Positions 59,815 through 64,000 of a stretch of 64,000 nt of DNA are shown here, in pieces. Source of the DNA: Sphingobacterium psychroaquaticum (lineage in GTDB: Bacteria > Bacteroidota > Bacteroidia > Sphingobacteriales > Sphingobacteriaceae). The translations under genes were made by a program, and so were the position numbers. Below the pieces are notes generated by a model. That model worked only from the letters and a program-made list of their open reading frames with translations, was not told the DNA's origin and made no database searches. The stretch is from assembly GCF_900177625.1 (NCBI RefSeq), contig NZ_FXAU01000007.1, forward strand, positions 240,620 to 304,619, read 5' to 3'. The number at the start of each line of letters is the position of its first letter. Position 1 is the stretch's first letter.

Positions 59815-61038
59815 ATGAAAATCACGGCACCGTCCTCCGGTCATCCTCTGGCGAGGAACACGGTTTATGGGATTTTGTTTGCGATAAGTATCGGTCACAT
59901 GTTGAACGACTTGATGCAGTCTGTCATCCCTTCTGTCTATCCCATGCTTAAGGAGAGTTTTAATTTGTCCTTTACGCAAATCGGACTGATTACTTTAACC
60001 TTTCAATTGTCAGCCTCGCTATTACAACCGTTCGTAGGTCTTTATACGGATAAGCATCCTACACCAAGGTCATTGGCTGTAGGTATGAGTTTTACACTAA
60101 TAGGTTTGGTGTTTTTATCGTATGCTAGCAGCTTTTATATGATTTTGGCTGCTGTTGCTCTGGTTGGAACAGGTTCTTCTATTTTTCACCCCGAAGCATC
60201 ACGTGTAGCGCAGTTGGCCTCTGGAGGAAAGAAAGGACTGGCGCAATCAATTTTTCAAGTCGGTGGAAATGCAGGAAGTGCTATCGGCCCTTTAATGGCT
60301 GCTATTATTGTGATTCCAAACGGACAGGCGCATATTCGCTGGTTTGTCGCTTTTGCTATTGCCGGTATTATGTTACTTTCTTTTGTAGGTAGATGGTATA
60401 AAGAACAGATCCTATACAAAGTGAAGAATAATGCTGCGGTTTCAGCGGAAGTAGAAAAAGGAAATGGTTTAAGTAGAGGTAAAATTATTTCTTCGATTGT
60501 TATCCTGTTGGTGCTTATTTTTTCGAAGTACTTCTATATGGCCTCCATGACGAGTTATTTTACCTTTTATTTGATCGATAAGTTTGGTCTTTCTGTACAG
60601 CAATCTCAGGTTTATCTTTTTGCTTTTTTGGCTGCAGTAGCGATAGGTACAATTCTCGGCGGGCCCTTGGGTGATAAATACGGACGAAAAATGATTATAT
60701 GGGTGTCTATTCTGGGAGCAGCACCGTTTACATTGTTACTTCCACATGTAGGCTTGTTTGCCACGGTGGTGCTTGCGGTGGTTATCGGAGTTATTATTTC
60801 GTCTGCTTTTTCTGCAATTCTTGTGTATGCGACAGACCTTGTTCCCGGCAAAGTGGGACTTATTGCAGGCCTGTTTTTTGGTTTTGCCTTTGGTATGGGC
60901 GGCGTGGGGTCCGCAGTATTGGGTTGGCTCGCGGATCATACGAGTATCGCGTATGTGTTTAGTGTGTGTGCATATCTACCATTGATTGGGATTGTCACGG
61001 GCTTCTTACCTGATGTGAGATCTCGAAAGAAATCTTAG
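59815..61038 (+). CDS. MFS transporter, fosmidomycin-resistance (Fsr) family
   Basis: A 407-residue transporter with 12 predicted helices. GHMLNDLMQSVIPSVYPMLKESFNLSFTQIGLITLTFQLSASLLQPFVGLYTDKHP, and later FHPEASRVAQLASGGKKGLAQSIFQVGGNAGSAIGP, match Fsr proteins. In E. coli Fsr exports fosmidomycin. Here, with a FadR-type regulator 12 bp upstream, it may export or import an acidic metabolite; the substrate is unknown. Confidence 0.86.
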   Translation: MKITAPSSGHPLARNTVYGILFAISIGHMLNDLMQSVIPSVYPMLKESFNLSFTQIGLITLTFQLSASLLQPFVGLYTDKHPTPRSLAVGMSFTLIGLVFLSYASSFYMILAAVALVGTGSSIFHPEASRVAQLASGGKKGLAQSIFQVGGNAGSAIGPLMAAIIVIPNGQAHIRWFVAFAIAGIMLLSFVGRWYKEQILYKVKNNAAVSAEVEKGNGLSRGKIISSIVILLVLIFSKYFYMASMTSYFTFYLIDKFGLSVQQSQVYLFAFLAAVAIGTILGGPLGDKYGRKMIIWVSILGAAPFTLLLPHVGLFATVVLAVVIGVIISSAFSAILVYATDLVPGKVGLIAGLFFGFAFGMGGVGSAVLGWLADHTSIAYVFSVCAYLPLIGIVTGFLPDVRSRKKS

Positions 61039-61062
61039 CAATAGCGAATATTAGGTTAACCA

Positions 61063-61166
61063 GTAGCCGTTTTCTTGTTGTAAATCTTTTTTAGAGGAGA
61101 TATCATGCAGGAGAACGGCTACATTTTTTAGTTGTTACGGTTTCCCGTAACGGGTCTTCGGGAAAA
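61063..61166 (+). promoter_or_regulatory. Stacked inverted repeats between Fsr gene and CapD-like gene
   Basis: A 12-bp stem with one wobble (GTAGCCGTTTTC 61063-61074 with GAGAACGGCTAC 61111-61122) encloses a 36-base loop and is followed by ATTTTTTAG. Then GTTACGG/CCGTAAC (61134-61140 with 61145-61151) overlaps a competing hairpin CCCGTAACGGG. The alternative pairings resemble attenuator leaders of polysaccharide operons, or they may be the terminator of the Fsr gene. A weak box TTATTTTG lies at 61173-61180. Confidence 0.4.
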
Positions 61167-61232
61167 CTTTTGTTATTTTGCAAAAACTGGTCGAGTTTTT
61201 GACATACTCTGCTTGTGATCGCATAAGGAACC

Positions 61233-63152
61233 ATGAATTTTTATTTAATTAGAAGACGATTGAGGAGAGACAATCCGAGATGGGTTGTACTATTGATTGA
61301 TGTTTTTATCGTCTTCAGTTGTTATTTGTTATCTACCTACGTCATCAATAGCTTTCGAGGCCGAGTGGACGATGCTTTAATGATAAAGCAGGCATTCCTC
61401 GTGACCGCTATTTATGCCCTTTCTTTTTTTGTTTTTAAGACATATCGTGGAATCATTCGACAAGCAGATATTAAGGATGCGCAAGGTATTATGTCGGCAA
61501 CGATAGGAGCGGTCGTTGTTTTAATGTTAACTTCTTTTTGTTTACGTCGATCCGACTATCTGCCGTTATATCCTATATTTAATCTATCTTATTCGGTTGT
61601 CTTTATACACGGGGTGATGACCATCGTTTCTATGGTGGCCGCTCGAATGGTGTACCGTTCTATCTATGAACAGTTGTTTCAGCAAGGTAAAAATGTGGCG
61701 CCAGTGGTATTGATCGGGGCAGGGAATATGGGGACTATTACCTTGAATTTATTAAAAGCGGATAGTAAAAATAAATATAAAACAGTTTTGCTGGCGGATG
61801 ATAATCCAAATCGTATCGGGAAGCGGGTAAATGGTTTCAATGTGGTTGATTTTCGGATACTGAACAGTCAGATGATGGAGTCGATGGGAATTGATAGTGT
61901 TATTATTGCTTTAGATGACAACAATAAAGAACGACTGAAAGGTATATCTGAACATATTGAGCAGTTGCCGGTAAAGCTTAAAATAATGCCCAATTCGGCG
62001 AAGTTGTTAAGTGGAGAGGTGGCGACGCGGCAGTTGCGTACCTTGAACATCGGTGATCTTTTAGGTAGAGAAGCTATCAAGTTAGATAACCCAGCAGTAC
62101 AGGAGTCCCTAGCTGGTAAGGTGATCTTGATTACGGGAGCAGCAGGGTCGATAGGTTCTGAATTGGCCCGTCAGATTGCCTTCGTGAAGTTCGGTAAGTT
62201 AATTCTATTGGATCAGGCAGAGTCGGCGTTGTATGATTTACAGCAGGAGATTCGGCAGGTGGTATCACATAGTGTACGCTATGTTGTGGGCAATGTGCGC
62301 GATGTTGGTTTTATGGAAAATATCTTTGCGCACTATCGTCCCCATGTGGTGTTTCACGCTGCGGCCTATAAGCATGTCCCGTTGATGGAGCAAAATCCAT
62401 ATGAATCTATTCACACGAATGTATATGGTTCGAAGGTGGTTGCAGACCTATCCGCAAAATATAGTGCGGAGAAGTTTGTGATGGTTTCGACAGATAAGGC
62501 CGTAAATCCAACCAATGTGATGGGGGCAACGAAGCGTATTGCCGAGATCTATGTTTCGGCACTCAATAAACAGGTGAAGACGAACTACATTGTAACGCGA
62601 TTTGGAAATGTATTAGGGTCAAATGGATCGGTTATACCGCTCTTCGAAAAGCAACTTAAAAAGGGTGGACCATTAACAGTAACCCATCCCGATATTACAC
62701 GATATTTTATGACGATTCCTGAGGCTTGTCAATTAGTACAGGATGCTGCGGTGATGGGAAGTGGCGGAGAGATCTATGTGTTTGATATGGGCGAACCAGT
62801 GAAAATTATGGATCTTGCGAAAAGGATGATTCGTTTAAAAGGATACCGATACCCTGAAGATGTGTCTATTATGATTACCGGATTGCGACCAGGAGAAAAG
62901 ACATATGAGGAATTGTTAGCAAATGATGAGAACACAGTAAAAACGCATCATGAAAAAATCATGATTGCTAAAGTGAATACTTTTGATGATGATCAACGTA
63001 AAGAAAAGATAGAAATGTTGTGTCTTTTAATCAAGGATTGTCAAAAACGTCAAGAGCCGATGACTTTAGTTTCTATGATGAAGGATATTGTACCGGAGTT
63101 TGTGTCAAAAAATTCTATTTTCGAGGAGCTCGATCCTCAAAAGGCAGTTTAG
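61233..63152 (+). CDS. CapD/FlaA1-like UDP-sugar 4,6-dehydratase, membrane form
   Basis: A 639-residue polysaccharide biosynthesis protein. Four membrane helices fill about residues 20-135. A first Rossmann domain has VVLIGAGNMGTITLNLLK (about 152-169), and the second, catalytic one has VILITGAAGSIGSELARQI (about 297-315). The active site is in STDKAVNPTNVMGATKRIAE, a variant of the YxxxK site in which Met replaces Tyr as in the PglF/WbpM type. Such enzymes make UDP-4-keto-6-deoxy sugars for bacillosamine- or fucosamine-type sugars. It starts a polysaccharide locus that continues beyond the repeats at 63.2 kb or outside the window. Confidence 0.9.
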   Translation: MNFYLIRRRLRRDNPRWVVLLIDVFIVFSCYLLSTYVINSFRGRVDDALMIKQAFLVTAIYALSFFVFKTYRGIIRQADIKDAQGIMSATIGAVVVLMLTSFCLRRSDYLPLYPIFNLSYSVVFIHGVMTIVSMVAARMVYRSIYEQLFQQGKNVAPVVLIGAGNMGTITLNLLKADSKNKYKTVLLADDNPNRIGKRVNGFNVVDFRILNSQMMESMGIDSVIIALDDNNKERLKGISEHIEQLPVKLKIMPNSAKLLSGEVATRQLRTLNIGDLLGREAIKLDNPAVQESLAGKVILITGAAGSIGSELARQIAFVKFGKLILLDQAESALYDLQQEIRQVVSHSVRYVVGNVRDVGFMENIFAHYRPHVVFHAAAYKHVPLMEQNPYESIHTNVYGSKVVADLSAKYSAEKFVMVSTDKAVNPTNVMGATKRIAEIYVSALNKQVKTNYIVTRFGNVLGSNGSVIPLFEKQLKKGGPLTVTHPDITRYFMTIPEACQLVQDAAVMGSGGEIYVFDMGEPVKIMDLAKRMIRLKGYRYPEDVSIMITGLRPGEKTYEELLANDENTVKTHHEKIMIAKVNTFDDDQRKEKIEMLCLLIKDCQKRQEPMTLVSMMKDIVPEFVSKNSIFEELDPQKAV

Positions 63153-63164
63153 GTGTTGATAGAT

Positions 63165-63235
63165 TGTAGTTGGTAGTTTGTAGAGGGTAGATTATAGTTG
63201 GTAGTTGATAGGGATTGGTCGTTTTTAGATTGTAG
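63165..63235 (+). repeat. Low-complexity TTGTAGTTGGTAG-type repeat
   Basis: Imperfect copies of a T/G-rich unit (ATTGTAGTTGGTAGTT, GTAGAGGGTAGATTATAG, TTGGTAGTTGATAGGG) follow the CapD-like stop codon. Such strings are frequent at ends of polysaccharide genes in Bacteroidota. No promoter or gene is seen in it. Confidence 0.6.
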
Positions 63236-63247
63236 GGTGAGTTTTCG

Positions 63248-63749
63248 AATTCGCTGGCGCGAGCTTTTAGCTCGTGTCCAATCAAAAAGCCGAGCTACAA
63301 GTGCCTGCGGTAGGCAGGCTCGAACGAGCGAGGTGTGTCATTGCCATCAGGCAGTCTGCGATAAGCAGGTTTGTAACGCGCACATAACAAGTGGTCGTCA
63401 TCCCGACGCTAGGAGGGAACCACGGACTATATCATTAAGAACGATCCAGATCTATTAATCAGACATAAAGATTAGACTTGCTGTGAATAAGATTGCCAAT
63501 TCGCTGGCGCGAGCTTGTAGCTCGTGTCCCAATCAAAAAGCCGAGCTATAAATGCCTGCGGTAGGCAGGTTCGAACTAGCGAGGCGTGTCATTGACATGA
63601 GGCAGTCTGCGATAAGCAGGTTTGTAACGCGCGCATAACAAGTGGTCGTCATCCCGACGTTAGGAGGAATCCACGGACTATATCAATAAGAACTATCTAG
63701 ATGCATTTAATTATACCTAAAGACTAGACTTGTTGCTGATAAGATTGCC
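63248..63749 (+). repeat. Tandem pair of roughly 250-bp repeats
   Basis: Copy 1 (63248-63497) and copy 2 (63498-63749) align along their full length with a 250-bp shift. Both begin with AATTCGCTGGCGCGAGCTT, carry a GTCGTCATCCCGACG hairpin motif about two thirds in, and end AAGATTGCC. They differ at scattered positions and small indels. Internal fold-back pieces (TGCCTGCGGTAGGCA, GAGCT/AGCTC) suggest non-coding REP-type elements. An open frame across copy 1 (63198-63458) is not a gene. Confidence 0.8.
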
Positions 63750-64000
63750 ACAGCTTCGTACCTCAGGTTCGCAAAGACGCCAAGGAGTGCCGCGTCGCCC
63801 CTGCGCGGAGGCACGACGCGACAACCATTATTACGGTCCTTTTAATGTTTCTCTAACCTTTTGTCCTTATTCTTTTCTGAATTCTCTCTTCCTTTAAAAC
63901 TATTATCCATGAACGTCCCTCCATGTCCCCATGGCCCTTTCTACAAAACATAATCTATAAACAACGAGCTCTTAGCAATCCAAACATGAACTACTTTCTA
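63750..64000 (+). other. Repeat-derived sequence and end of window
   Basis: 63750-63835 holds another dispersed-looking piece: CAGCTTCGTACCTCAGG, then GCGTCG and CGACGC arms around a GC-rich centre. 63840-63985 is pyrimidine-rich and shows no gene. An ATG at 63986 (ATGAACTACTTTCTA) reaches the edge of the window and could begin a gene, but five codons are not enough to support it. Confidence 0.4.

Noticed and set aside
63198..63458. 86-codon open frame in the repeat block
   Set aside because: It runs from low-complexity sequence into a non-coding repeat whose second copy does not keep the frame.
63600..63840. Possible CRISPR-like or tRNA-like pieces in the repeat block
   Set aside because: No regular spacing of short repeats and no cloverleaf with acceptor and T-arm could be drawn.

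Overview
The window is chromosomal DNA of a Bacteroidota bacterium, most likely family Sphingobacteriaceae (Sphingobacterium-like; the genus is an inference). The basis is a gldKLMN cluster of the type IX secretion/gliding machine, an exbB-exbD-exbD-tonB cluster, a 14-gene nuo operon with the short NuoG typical of this phylum, large numbers of Bacteroidota-type promoter boxes (TAnnTTTG with an upstream TTTG/TTG), weak Shine-Dalgarno sequences and moderate-low GC. No rRNA, tRNA or CRISPR array was seen.

Layout. 1-1918: end of a surface-polysaccharide locus (mannose-1-phosphate guanylyltransferase, nucleotide-sugar dehydrogenase). 1941-4940, minus strand: queD, a lactate-oxidase-like FMN enzyme, metK with a SAM-II riboswitch leader. 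5202-6431: lipid kinase and a SUI1/YciH protein. 6863-12977: ExbB/ExbD/ExbD/TonB energy transducer, a small membrane protein, a PstS-like lipoprotein and a TPR protein. 13231-26336: complete nuoA-N. 26375-28991: rarA (minus) and a TPR protein. 29448-33024: three adjacent AraC-type regulators anchored in the membrane. 33105-33172, minus: a candidate small RNA. 33298-35482: animal-like UDP-glucose dehydrogenase and a DUF2490 protein. 35540-41690, minus: ndk, metallophosphoesterase, hemH, ispH, a long GAPDH, tag. 41849-43565: DUF4271 protein and hemD. 43921-48481: gldK, gldL, gldM, gldN. 48626-49498: a JmjC-like cupin. 49546-50676, minus: hemW. 50710-53292: accessory patch with a decayed IS3-family transposase and an AT-rich AlbA_2/Schlafen-like ATPase gene. 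53293-56431: S41 peptidase and an alpha/beta hydrolase. 56530-59006: SAM-I riboswitch and metE. 59155-61038: GntR/FadR regulator and a fosmidomycin-resistance-type MFS pump. 61233-63152: CapD-like polysaccharide dehydratase, the start of another polysaccharide locus. 63153-64000: low-complexity and dispersed repeats without a supported gene.

How it fits together. Energy metabolism (Complex I) and the proton-driven TonB and GldLM motors form the backbone. Three haem genes (hemD, hemH, hemW) are scattered through the middle. Methionine/SAM supply is controlled by two unrelated SAM riboswitch classes in one window: SAM-II on metK and SAM-I on metE. Polysaccharide genes sit at both ends.

The observations most worth following are the two riboswitch classes, the minus-strand small RNA at 33105-33172, the three membrane AraC regulators, a set of genes whose promoter box lies directly against the start codon (queD, ispH, rarA), several perfect palindromes in promoter regions (43749-43774, 48516-48586, 52931-52984), and the accessory patch at 50.7-53.3 kb.
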